Shown in pieces: positions 25,481-33,451 of a stretch of DNA of 64,000 nucleotides (positions are counted from its first letter, which is position 1; every line of letters starts with the position of its first letter). This DNA is from Porphyromonadaceae bacterium. GTDB taxonomy: Bacteria; Bacteroidota; Bacteroidia; Bacteroidales; Dysgonomonadaceae. Location: assembly GCA_021372865.1 (NCBI GenBank), contig JAJFTO010000003.1, forward strand, positions 1-64,000, given 5' to 3'. The position numbers and the translations under genes are program-made. Under the pieces are notes generated by a model that saw only the letters and a program-made list of their open reading frames with translations, made no database searches and was not told where the DNA came from.

Positions 25481-27952
25481 TTATGCTTTCGTCTTCTTCG
25501 TTCCCGGCTTTGCGGTCCTGTCTGTTCCGGTTGTACTTTTGCCTGCAGTTGATTTTACGGTTGATTTCTTTGTCGTGCTCTTTTTGGCGGTCGTTTTTGT
25601 AGCCCCGGTTTTCTTTACCGATCCCTTTTCGCTGCCACCGGACGCTTTCCCGCTCTTCCCCTGTCCTGCTTCGGCGATAATTGCCCTGCACTCTTCCAAC
25701 GTAAGCTCGGCAGGTACCATCTTCTTCGGAATCTTGTAATTCGATTTTTCGAAGGTGATATAGGGTCCATAACGGCCGTTCAGCACCTGCAGTCCAGGTT
25801 CCTCCTCAAAAGTCCTGATTATTTTTTCACGGTCTTTTTTCTCTTTGGCTTCGATCAGCTCAATAGACTCCTCCAGGGTAACTTCCAGCGGATCCATTCC
25901 TTTGGGCAGAGAGACAAATTTATTGTCGTGACGGACATAAGGACCAAAACGACCTACTCCCACGGTCACCTGTTTTTCCCTGAATTCACCCAGGTTCCTG
26001 GGGAGCTCAAACAATTTCAATGTTTCCTCCAGTGTGATGGTTTCAATCGATTGGGTTTTCTGCAGGGAGGCAAACAGCGGTTTTTCTTCTTCCTCCTGTG
26101 TACCTATCTGCGCCATGGCACCATATCGACCAATCTTCACCGATACCTGACGACCTGTTTTGGGATCCTTTCCCAGCACCCGCTCTCCCACTTTATGCTC
26201 GATACGCATTTGTGAGGTCTCCTCCACAACGGGGTGAAATGCCTTGTAAAATTCGGCAATCGACTTATTCCACTGCGCCTTACCCTCCGCAATCTTATCG
26301 AAGTTCTTTTCTACCAGTGCCGTAAAGTTATAATCGACGATGGAAGGAAAGTATTCCACCAAAAAATCGTTTACCACCATGCCAATGTCGGTGGGAACCA
26401 GTTTGTTTTTGTCGGCACCGGCGATCTCCTTCTTATCGTTGTCTTTTATAACGCCTTTCTTCAATGTAAGAATGTTGTAAGTGCGCTCCTCCCCTTCCAC
26501 ATTTCTTTTCTCCACATACTCACGATTCATGATGGTGGAGATGGTGGGCGCATAGGTTGAGGGGCGCCCGATACCCAGTTCCTCCATCTTGCGTACCAGC
26601 GCCGCCTCCGTATAACGGGCAGGACGCTGTGTGAAACGCTCTGTGGCGGTGGTTTCCAGCATGGACAGCTGTTCACCTTCTTTCATGGGAGGAAGCATCC
26701 CTTCGTCGTTCTCCCCGTTTTCATCATCGGTACCTTCCAGGTAAACCCGCAGGAATCCGTCGAATTTGATTACTTCACCGTTTGCTATAAATTTGCCATC
26801 GGCATTGGATATGGCGATGTTGGCCGTGGTACGCTCCAGCTCGGCATCGGCCATCTGCGAAGCAATGGTTCGTTTCCATATCAGCTCGTAGAGATGTTTC
26901 TCCTGAGCTGTACCCGATACCTCATGCTCACTCATGTAGGTGGGACGAATGGCTTCGTGTGCCTCCTGGGCACCCTTCGATTTGGTGGTGTATTGACGTA
27001 CTTTGTGGTATTTCTCACCGTATTGTCCGATGATTTCGGTCTTTGCCGTTCCTATGGCCAATCCGGAGAGGTTCACCGAGTCGGTACGCATATAGGTAAT
27101 CTTTCCCGACTCATACAGCCGCTGGGCCACCATCATGGTTTGCGACACCGAGAAGCCCAGCTTGCGCGAGGCCTCCTGTTGCAGTGTGGAGGTGGTAAAA
27201 GGTGCGGCGGGCGATTTCTTTGCCGGCCGGGTGGTAAAATCTTCAATGGTAAAATCCGAATTCTTTAGCTTCTCCAGGAGGTTCAAGGCCTCAGCTTTGG
27301 TCTTTAATCGCTTGTTGTATTCAGCTTTGATCTCGTATGTTTGACCGTTTTCTTCTTTCGAGAAGATGCCCACGATCCGGTAAGCCGCATCGGAAGTGAA
27401 TTGTTGTATTTCCCGCTCCCGATCGACAATCAGCCGCACAGCAACCGATTGTACGCGGCCCGCCGAAAGGGCAGGTTTGATCTTCCGCCAGAGAACGGGT
27501 GAAAGCTCAAAACCCACGATGCGGTCCAGTACGCGGCGCGCTTGTTGGGCATCGACCAGATTCCGATCGATCTTCCTCGGATTTTTGATGGCTTCCTGGA
27601 TGGCTGTCTTGGTGATCTCGTGAAATACGATGCGTTTGGTATTTTCCTCTTTCAGCCCCAATGTATCGAACAGGTGCCATGAGATGGCTTCTCCCTCCCG
27701 GTCCTCATCGGAAGCAAGCCATACCGTTTCCGCCTTTTTGGCTGCCGCCTTCAGTTCGGTGACTACCTTCTTTTTATCGGCAGGCACTTCATAGATGGGC
27801 TTGAAACCATCTTCAATATCGATGCTGAAATCCTTTTTCTTCAAATCACGGATATGCCCATAACTGGACATGACATGAAAGTCATTTCCGAGAAACTTTT
27901 CAATTGTCTTCGCTTTTGCAGGCGACTCCACGATGACCAGGTTTTTATCCAT
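25481..27952 (-). CDS. topA: DNA topoisomerase I
   Basis: This type IA topoisomerase relaxes negative supercoils. The Toprim domain opens V-I-V-E-S-P-A-K-A-K (7-16) with the acidic triad in S-D-E-D-R-E-G-E (81-88). The catalytic tyrosine is Tyr287 in K-I-T-Y-M-R-T-D-S. After the core there are C-terminal repeats of the GRFGPY/GRYGPY type in place of E. coli-like Cys4 zinc fingers, and then a long Lys/Thr/Ser-rich tail that probably binds DNA or RNAP. The length of 823 aa is normal for the phylum. A TACTTTTG box lies just upstream. Confidence 0.96.
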   Translation of the reverse strand: MDKNLVIVESPAKAKTIEKFLGNDFHVMSSYGHIRDLKKKDFSIDIEDGFKPIYEVPADKKKVVTELKAAAKKAETVWLASDEDREGEAISWHLFDTLGLKEENTKRIVFHEITKTAIQEAIKNPRKIDRNLVDAQQARRVLDRIVGFELSPVLWRKIKPALSAGRVQSVAVRLIVDREREIQQFTSDAAYRIVGIFSKEENGQTYEIKAEYNKRLKTKAEALNLLEKLKNSDFTIEDFTTRPAKKSPAAPFTTSTLQQEASRKLGFSVSQTMMVAQRLYESGKITYMRTDSVNLSGLAIGTAKTEIIGQYGEKYHKVRQYTTKSKGAQEAHEAIRPTYMSEHEVSGTAQEKHLYELIWKRTIASQMADAELERTTANIAISNADGKFIANGEVIKFDGFLRVYLEGTDDENGENDEGMLPPMKEGEQLSMLETTATERFTQRPARYTEAALVRKMEELGIGRPSTYAPTISTIMNREYVEKRNVEGEERTYNILTLKKGVIKDNDKKEIAGADKNKLVPTDIGMVVNDFLVEYFPSIVDYNFTALVEKNFDKIAEGKAQWNKSIAEFYKAFHPVVEETSQMRIEHKVGERVLGKDPKTGRQVSVKIGRYGAMAQIGTQEEEEKPLFASLQKTQSIETITLEETLKLFELPRNLGEFREKQVTVGVGRFGPYVRHDNKFVSLPKGMDPLEVTLEESIELIEAKEKKDREKIIRTFEEEPGLQVLNGRYGPYITFEKSNYKIPKKMVPAELTLEECRAIIAEAGQGKSGKASGGSEKGSVKKTGATKTTAKKSTTKKSTVKSTAGKSTTGTDRTAKPGTKKTKA

Positions 27953-28005
27953 TCAATACTTGTTCTACAGTTTTAAGATGAGGCAAAAAGCCCTCATTTT
28001 GGTTG

Positions 28006-28035
28006 CAAAAGTAGTGATTTTGTACAAGGAACAAC
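28006..28035 (-). promoter_or_regulatory. topA promoter
   Basis: On the minus strand TTG (28032-28034) lies about 18 bases upstream of TACTTTTG (28006-28013). The topA ATG at 27952 follows after a leader of about 50 bases. Confidence 0.55.
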
Positions 28036-28079
28036 ACTTTTTTAAAAAAATCCTTGTTTATTAAGTATTTTTCAGAGGG

Positions 28080-28178
28080 ATCAGCGGCCATAGCGGTCAG
28101 TGATCAGCTCCGATAGTGGCTTGCTGCAAGTAACAGCGTTTAGGGGTTTTAGCGGTCAGCGGTCAGCGATCAGCTGTC
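28080..28178. repeat. Heptameric GGTCAGC/GATCAGC repeats in the topA-yigZ spacer
   Basis: AGCGGTC AGCGGTC AGCGATC AGCTGTC runs in tandem at 28151-28178. Degenerate copies (ATCAGCGGCCATAGCGGTCA, GTGATCAGCTCC) lie at 28080-28111. The same words recur in three other spacers of the window. No gene is seen in this 289-bp gap. Confidence 0.6.
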
Positions 28179-28241
28179 AACTTTGGAAGTGGGCGTGGTG
28201 TCAGAGTGAGCGGTTGGGTTTCGGGATTTATGAGTCAGCTT

Positions 28242-28841
28242 TCAATGAGGATCCACTTCAACGCCGTAGATTGACGAAAGCATCTCCTTCAGTTGTGCCG
28301 AAAGGGAGCGGCGTATTTTCAGGGTCATCCGGCAGGTTTCACTGAAATCCTGTGTCCATTGTACCGTCTCGAACTGTTTCAATACCCGCATCACATCGTT
28401 GAGCAGTATATAATCAAAGTGAATACCAATTACCTCATCGACCGTCCTGTCCACGACTACAGCGTTGGCAATGGCATCGGCAGCCGCCTCCTTGTATGCC
28501 TTGATGAGTCCACCGGTTCCGAGCAGCGTACCGCCGAAATAACGCACGACCAGAATCAGAACATCGGTCAGCTCCGAAGAATTGATTTGTCCCAGTATGG
28601 GTTTTCCTGCAGTCCCTGAAGGCTCACCATCATCGTTCACCCGATATTCATTCCGCTCCCAACCCAGCATATATGCCCAGCAAACATGACGGGCATCGTA
28701 ATACTTTTTGCGATGTGCGTCTACAATCTCCTTTACTTCCCCAGTGCTTTTCACCGGAAAGACAAAAGAGAGAAACCGGCTCTTCTTCTCGCTGATATAT
28801 CCCTCAGCCGGCCTTTCCACCGTTTTGTATGTGTCGTCCAT
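28242..28841 (-). CDS. YigZ/IMPACT family protein
   Basis: This 199-aa protein of the YigZ family (UPF0029/IMPACT N-terminal domain) has the signature region S-R-F-L-S-F near residue 20, the G-E-P-S-G-T-A-G-K-P-I motif (about 72-82) and V-R-Y-F-G-G-T-L-L-G (about 100-109). The family binds nucleic acid or ribosome-associated factors; its exact role is unsettled. A TTG six codons upstream is in frame, but a near-consensus promoter sits between it and the ATG at 28841, so 28841 is the start and the mRNA may be leaderless. Confidence 0.88.
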   Translation of the reverse strand: MDDTYKTVERPAEGYISEKKSRFLSFVFPVKSTGEVKEIVDAHRKKYYDARHVCWAYMLGWERNEYRVNDDGEPSGTAGKPILGQINSSELTDVLILVVRYFGGTLLGTGGLIKAYKEAAADAIANAVVVDRTVDEVIGIHFDYILLNDVMRVLKQFETVQWTQDFSETCRMTLKIRRSLSAQLKEMLSSIYGVEVDPH

Positions 28842-28845
28842 GTCG

Positions 28846-28876
28846 CAAAAATAAAACAATTAGGAATAGCAACAAA
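28846..28876 (-). promoter_or_regulatory. yigZ promoter immediately before ATG
   Basis: On the minus strand TTTG (28873-28876), a 19-base spacer and TATTTTTG (28846-28853) fit the Bacteroidetes consensus. Only four bases separate the -7 box from the ATG. Confidence 0.7.
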
Positions 28877-28932
28877 ACAGCGACACCTTCAGGCACCGCT
28901 GTTGAGTTTTCTTTACGGATTTTCCCGGTTTT

Positions 28933-31485
28933 TTACCCGCACTTGGAGGCGCCGCAGTTCCTGCATTTCAGGCAACCCTCTTCATAGACGAGGGTCTCGT
29001 GTCCGCAGACGGGACATTTCTGTCCCTTGGCTTCGGTCTCATTGGGCATGTATTTTTTCAACGCACGCTCCACCCCGTTCTTCCAGGTGTTGATGGTTTC
29101 GCTGTCGAGCTCCAGTCCCGATACCAGCTTGATTACCTGATCGATGGGCATTCCATAGCGCAATACCCCGGAGATCAGTTTGGCATAGTTCCAGAACTCC
29201 GGATTGAACTTTCCGTCCAGTCCTTCAATGGTGACTTTGTACCCACGGCGATTCTGAAACTGGAAGTCGTAGTGCTTACGGCCGTCGTTGTCATAGGCTT
29301 TGATGATCTTACCGCTGGTCACATTTTTTGGCACCATGATGCCATCGTCCTCATCATTTATACCGGTGAAGATCTCGTAGGGGCGTCCATTGAGAAGACC
29401 GATAAAGGCAATCCACCTCTCCTTGTTGTTCTGAAACTTGATCACATCGGCATCCAGTTCAATGGGGCGGGAAGTAACAATCTGTGGCATTTCAAAGCAG
29501 TCGCCCTCTTTTTTCTCCTTCTCCTCCTTTTCGGCATCGCCGTTGGAAATGAGCACCCCTGCGCGGGATCCGTCGCGATAGACGGTACATCCCTTGCAAC
29601 CGCTCTTCCAGGCTTCCATATATAACTCGCCGACCAGCTCCTCCGAGACATCAGACGGCAGGTTGATGGTTACGCTGATGGAATGATCCACCCACTTCTG
29701 CACCCTTCCCTGCATCTTCACTTTCTGGAGCCAATCCACATCGTTGGAGGTTGCTTTGTAGTATGGCGATTTTTTCACCATCTCATCCACCTCATCAGGG
29801 GTATACCGTTTGGTGGTGGAATAACCCTTTGCCTCCATCCAGGTCACAAACTTGTGATGAAAAACCACATATTCTTCCCAGGAATCACCATTCTCATCCA
29901 CAAAATCGACCTTTACATCCTTGTCGTTCGGGTTCACCTTGCGACGACGGGTGTAGACCGGCAGAAACACCGGTTCGATACCGGAGGTAGTCTGTGACAT
30001 GAGGCTGGTGGTCCCTGTCGGGGCGATGGTCAGCAGGGCGATATTGCGTCTGCCAAACTTTACCATGTCTTCATACAACTGCGAATCAGCTTCTTTAATC
30101 CGGTTGATGAAGGGATTATTTTTTTCTCTCTCGGCGTCAAATATCTCAAACGCACCACGCTCTTTCGCCATATTCACCGATGAACGGTAGGCATTGAGCG
30201 CCACGGCGCGGTGTACCTTTTCCGAAAAATCGGTACCCTCTTCCGTGCCGTAACGGATACCAAGGGCAGCCAGCATATCTCCCTCGGCCGTGATGCCCAC
30301 ACCAGTACGGCGTCCCTGCAGGGTTTTTCTTTGAATCTTTTTCCAGAGGGTACGCTCGGCCGACTTTACCTCTTCCGACTCGGGATCTGATTCGATTTTT
30401 TCGAGAATCATATCAATCTTCTCCGATTCAAGATCCACAATATCGTCCATGATCCGTTGTGCCAGCTGCACATGTTTGGCAAACAAATCAAAATCGAAGT
30501 AGGCATCCTCCCTGAAAGGATTCACCACGTAGGAATACAGATTAATGGCCAGCAACCGGCAACTGTCATAAGGACAGAGCGGAATCTCACCACAAGGGTT
30601 GGTCGACACGGTTTTAAAACCCAGATCGGCATAACAGTCGGGGACGGACTCACGGATGATGGTATCCCAGAAAAGCACACCCGGCTCGGCTGATTTCCAT
30701 GCATTGTGAATAATCTTGTCCCACAGATGCTTTGCATTAATTGTCTTCTCATATTTGGGCGCATCCGACTCGATGGGATACTTCTGCACATAACTGTCTT
30801 CGGCAGCTGCCGCCTTCATAAACTCGTCATCAATCTTTACCGAGATGTTGGCACCTGTGACCTTTCCCTGCTCCAGCTTTGCATCGATGAAATTTTCCGA
30901 GTCGGGGTGCTTGATCGACACGCTCAACATCAGTGCACCGCGTCGGCCATCCTGGGCCACTTCACGGGTAGAGTTGGAATATCGTTCCATGAAAGGCACC
31001 AACCCTGTGGAAGTGAGCGCGGAATTTTTCACAGGGGATCCTTTGGGCCGGATATGAGAGAGATCATGCCCTACTCCGCCACGACGTTTCATTAGCTGCA
31101 CCTGTTCTTCATCGATACGGATAATCGCGCCGTAGGAATCAGCATTCCCATCCATCCCGATCACAAAACAGTTCGACAGAGAGGCTACCTGATAGTTATT
31201 TCCAATACCTGTCATGGGGCTTCCCTGCGGAATGATATAACGAAACCGGTCGAACAGGTCGAACAGCTCCCGTTCACTCAGCGGATTGCTGTATTTTTTC
31301 TCTATTCTTGCAATCTCTTTGGCCAGTCGCCAGTGCATATCTTCCGGCGTTTTCTCATAAATATCTCCCTGACTGTCCTTGAGTGCATACTTGCTTACCC
31401 ATACCTTGGCAGCAAGCTCATCTCCCTTAAAATAATCCAACGAGGCTTTGTTTGCTTCATCGAAGGTGTATGTCTTCTTTTTCAT
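28933..31485 (-). CDS. nrdJ: Adenosylcobalamin-dependent (class II) ribonucleotide reductase
   Basis: This 850-aa class II enzyme makes deoxyribonucleotides with vitamin B12 as radical source, with or without oxygen. Visible are the substrate-site region V-S-T-N-P-C-G-E-I-P-L (about 295-305; the cysteine is catalytic), the core L-L-T-I-A-P-T-G-T-T-S (about 490) and a C-terminal cysteine cluster (C-P-V-C-G-H ... C-L-K-C-R-N-C-G ... C-G). That tail looks like a zinc ribbon followed by the redox cysteines that re-reduce the active site. No cobalamin riboswitch motif is visible upstream, although the leader appears long. Confidence 0.95.
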   Translation of the reverse strand: MKKKTYTFDEANKASLDYFKGDELAAKVWVSKYALKDSQGDIYEKTPEDMHWRLAKEIARIEKKYSNPLSERELFDLFDRFRYIIPQGSPMTGIGNNYQVASLSNCFVIGMDGNADSYGAIIRIDEEQVQLMKRRGGVGHDLSHIRPKGSPVKNSALTSTGLVPFMERYSNSTREVAQDGRRGALMLSVSIKHPDSENFIDAKLEQGKVTGANISVKIDDEFMKAAAAEDSYVQKYPIESDAPKYEKTINAKHLWDKIIHNAWKSAEPGVLFWDTIIRESVPDCYADLGFKTVSTNPCGEIPLCPYDSCRLLAINLYSYVVNPFREDAYFDFDLFAKHVQLAQRIMDDIVDLESEKIDMILEKIESDPESEEVKSAERTLWKKIQRKTLQGRRTGVGITAEGDMLAALGIRYGTEEGTDFSEKVHRAVALNAYRSSVNMAKERGAFEIFDAEREKNNPFINRIKEADSQLYEDMVKFGRRNIALLTIAPTGTTSLMSQTTSGIEPVFLPVYTRRRKVNPNDKDVKVDFVDENGDSWEEYVVFHHKFVTWMEAKGYSTTKRYTPDEVDEMVKKSPYYKATSNDVDWLQKVKMQGRVQKWVDHSISVTINLPSDVSEELVGELYMEAWKSGCKGCTVYRDGSRAGVLISNGDAEKEEKEKKEGDCFEMPQIVTSRPIELDADVIKFQNNKERWIAFIGLLNGRPYEIFTGINDEDDGIMVPKNVTSGKIIKAYDNDGRKHYDFQFQNRRGYKVTIEGLDGKFNPEFWNYAKLISGVLRYGMPIDQVIKLVSGLELDSETINTWKNGVERALKKYMPNETEAKGQKCPVCGHETLVYEEGCLKCRNCGASKCG

Positions 31486-31530
31486 ATTATAAATTTATTT
31501 CTTCATTATGGTGCATGGAACGTTTGTATT

Positions 31531-31569
31531 AAACGAGAACAGTATAATTCACTGTTTATATACTCGTTT
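31531..31569 (-). promoter_or_regulatory. Stem-loop in the nrdJ leader
   Basis: AAACGAG pairs with CTCGTTT (31531-31537 with 31563-31569). Directly inside, AACAGT pairs with ACTGTT (31538-31543 with 31551-31556). The 13 pairs are interrupted only by a TATATA bulge on one side. It ends 45 bases from the nrdJ ATG. It has no U-tract, so it is more likely a regulatory or protective hairpin than a terminator. Confidence 0.5.
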
Positions 31570-31851
31570 CATCACCTTTAATAATAGTAAATGGTAATAA
31601 AATAGACTTTTAAAATGTTTCCATATTCTCCTGATGCACGACTTTCCTATACAGGTATCATTTGGTTATGCAAGTTTATTGAAACTTTCCAAATTGACAA
31701 AATAAATCCAACTATATTTTTCAACAATTTGAAAAATTTTCTTAAATAAATTTTATTTACCATATTATCAGATAATTATATTTTTACTTCTGGTGAAAAG
31801 TTTCCCATTTTGCAAAACATTGCTGATATACAAAAAGATAAAAGGGTGCAT

Positions 31852-31859
31852 CAAACATA
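31852..31859 (-). promoter_or_regulatory. Candidate -7 box for nrdJ
   Basis: TATGTTTG on the minus strand matches TAnnTTTG and would give a leader of about 360 bases. No TTTG box at the proper spacing is seen, so this is tentative. Confidence 0.35.
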
Positions 31860-31889
31860 CGAGATTCAAAGTGTAAATTGAAATAAAAA

Positions 31890-31924
31890 AAATCACCCAG
31901 TGACCGGAACCCGCTGAGTGATTT
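31890..31924 (-). terminator. Serpin gene terminator
   Basis: On the minus strand AAATCACTCAG pairs with CTGGGTGATTT, an 11-position stem with one mismatch around a short loop. A run of T follows (the A-run at 31883-31890 of the plus strand). It lies 34 bases past the serpin stop codon. Confidence 0.85.
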
Positions 31925-31957
31925 ACTATTTTGGGAAAAATATATGCAAATAACGCT

Positions 31958-33241
31958 CTATTTTCTCAAATTTTTTACTGCGCCCATAAACAGAATGGCT
32001 CCAGTGGAGTTTTCCTGAATCACATAGATAAAAGGCCGGTCGGCATGGAAAATCACATGTTGCGGTTGTACGGGCATCGATGTCAACACCATGCCTACCG
32101 TCGTCACAGCTGCAGCCTCCGTACCCGACTCATCGGTGCTGATGTATGTATCCTGTTTTACGAATGAAATCCTTGCGGGGGTATCGGTAATGCCAGAAAA
32201 ATCGGCTGCATCGGTAAAAGCGTTTCCCATGCCCATCTTCGTGAGCACATCGTTCAGCTTCTTGCTGTATTCCGTTTTAAATTTCGGCAGAAAGAGATCC
32301 ACCTCGGCTTCACGCAGCTCCGACTTCAAATTACTCCAATAATCACTTTGGCGGGTTACTGCCACCACGTCATTCAGATTCTTTCCCTCTCTGGGCAGCA
32401 ACACCATCATACTGAAAGCGCCATTGCCGTATGGAAGCTGTACCATCTGCAGGACCTGATCTTCCATGTAGTTGAACTTGGCCTTTTGCTGCATCGTCTC
32501 CACCGGGGTGACGACACCATCCTTACCGGCAAACGGCTTCAGTGAAGTATTCTTCAAATCAAATTTGGTTGTCCATATTCCTTTAAAATAGAGCGCATTA
32601 AGCAGATACATCAAATCCCGCGCATCGGTCTGGTCAATCACCTTTTTTATCAGTCCCTGGGTCTGATCGGAAGCCCACTTGTTGATGATGCCTGCGGTAG
32701 CGGCGTCGGAAAAGTCGACAGGTTGCACCGTGGCATCGTAATAGGATTGATTCGTTTTGATAAAGTCGGGATGAATGGCGACCTGCCGATTGGCGAAAAT
32801 GGCATTGGCAATGGAGAGTTTTGTCGTGGGATCTGTTTTTAACAAAGCCTCTTTCAGTTTTTTATAATAATCGTTTATCTCAACTTCAGAATAATTTTCC
32901 AACCGCAGAGTCTGCTTCATGGCTTTGGCGGTTTCACCGGATGCCCCGTTCATTGTCATCGCCAGTGCCATGCTCAGGCTCAGGGGAGAGACCATGAAAT
33001 TTTTATCCTCTGTTAAAGCCTCCTCATCAAACAGGTCGGCAAAAAAGTCGAAGGCAAACTGCTGGTCGGACTTCACCATCTCCTTCTCTGCGGAACGAAG
33101 CGTGATCTGAATCGGATCGGGCAACGATCTTGTATCCTCTCCGCCTGTATTTTTATCACACGATGCACCAAAGAAAGTACCGGTTATAACCATAGAAATA
33201 AGCAAAAAAAATTTTGTTCGCATAGTCGTTACAAAGTTCAT
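31958..33241 (-). CDS. Serpin-family protease inhibitor lipoprotein
   Basis: This is a bacterial serpin of 427 aa with a lipobox (F-G-A-S-C), so it is displayed on the envelope or surface. The reactive-loop hinge E-S-G-T-E-A-A-A-V-T fits the consensus of inhibitory serpins (small residues at P12-P10, Thr at P14 and P8). Counting from that Gly as P15 gives Thr-Ser as the predicted P1-P1' bond. The shutter and C-terminal signature H-A-D-R-P-F-I-Y-V-I is intact. It probably protects the cell from a serine or cysteine protease of host, competitor or self; the target is unknown. Met7 (33223) is an alternative start. Confidence 0.93.
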   Translation of the reverse strand: MNFVTTMRTKFFLLISMVITGTFFGASCDKNTGGEDTRSLPDPIQITLRSAEKEMVKSDQQFAFDFFADLFDEEALTEDKNFMVSPLSLSMALAMTMNGASGETAKAMKQTLRLENYSEVEINDYYKKLKEALLKTDPTTKLSIANAIFANRQVAIHPDFIKTNQSYYDATVQPVDFSDAATAGIINKWASDQTQGLIKKVIDQTDARDLMYLLNALYFKGIWTTKFDLKNTSLKPFAGKDGVVTPVETMQQKAKFNYMEDQVLQMVQLPYGNGAFSMMVLLPREGKNLNDVVAVTRQSDYWSNLKSELREAEVDLFLPKFKTEYSKKLNDVLTKMGMGNAFTDAADFSGITDTPARISFVKQDTYISTDESGTEAAAVTTVGMVLTSMPVQPQHVIFHADRPFIYVIQENSTGAILFMGAVKNLRK

Positions 33242-33393
33242 TACAGAGTACGTGATATAAATGAAGATGTTTTTAGCGTTGCAAATGTTGCAATGAGATC
33301 ATTAAAAAAAGTTATTTGCATCAATTAATAAGTGAAACAAGCCTTTTTGAAATCATTTTATCCTCGCTGGCGCCGTAACACAAAATTATTGCT

Positions 33394-33401
33394 TAATTTT
33401 G
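33394..33401 (+). promoter_or_regulatory. -7 promoter box for speA
   Basis: TAATTTTG, 50 bases upstream of the speA ATG. No matching TTTG box at consensus spacing. Confidence 0.4.
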
Positions 33402-33451
33402 CAGATTCATGGTCAATCATCAAATATCATCTTTAAATACTGTTTGTTAGA

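Larger units (their letters stand above)
31486..31957. other. 472-bp AT-rich spacer between nrdJ and serpin genes
   Basis: No gene is seen. From the nrdJ side it holds a 13-bp split stem-loop (31531-31569), an 8-bp inverted repeat TTTTTCAA/TTGAAAAA (31717-31736), a minus-strand -7 box (31852-31859) and the serpin terminator (31890-31924). Most of it is probably the 5' untranslated region of nrdJ. Confidence 0.6.

Noticed and set aside
28080..28178. CRISPR-like array
   Set aside because: The repeats are 7 bp, contiguous and degenerate, without spacers or cas genes.
31486..31957. Cobalamin riboswitch upstream of the B12-dependent reductase
   Set aside because: No B12-box-like sequence could be found on the minus strand, although the leader seems long.
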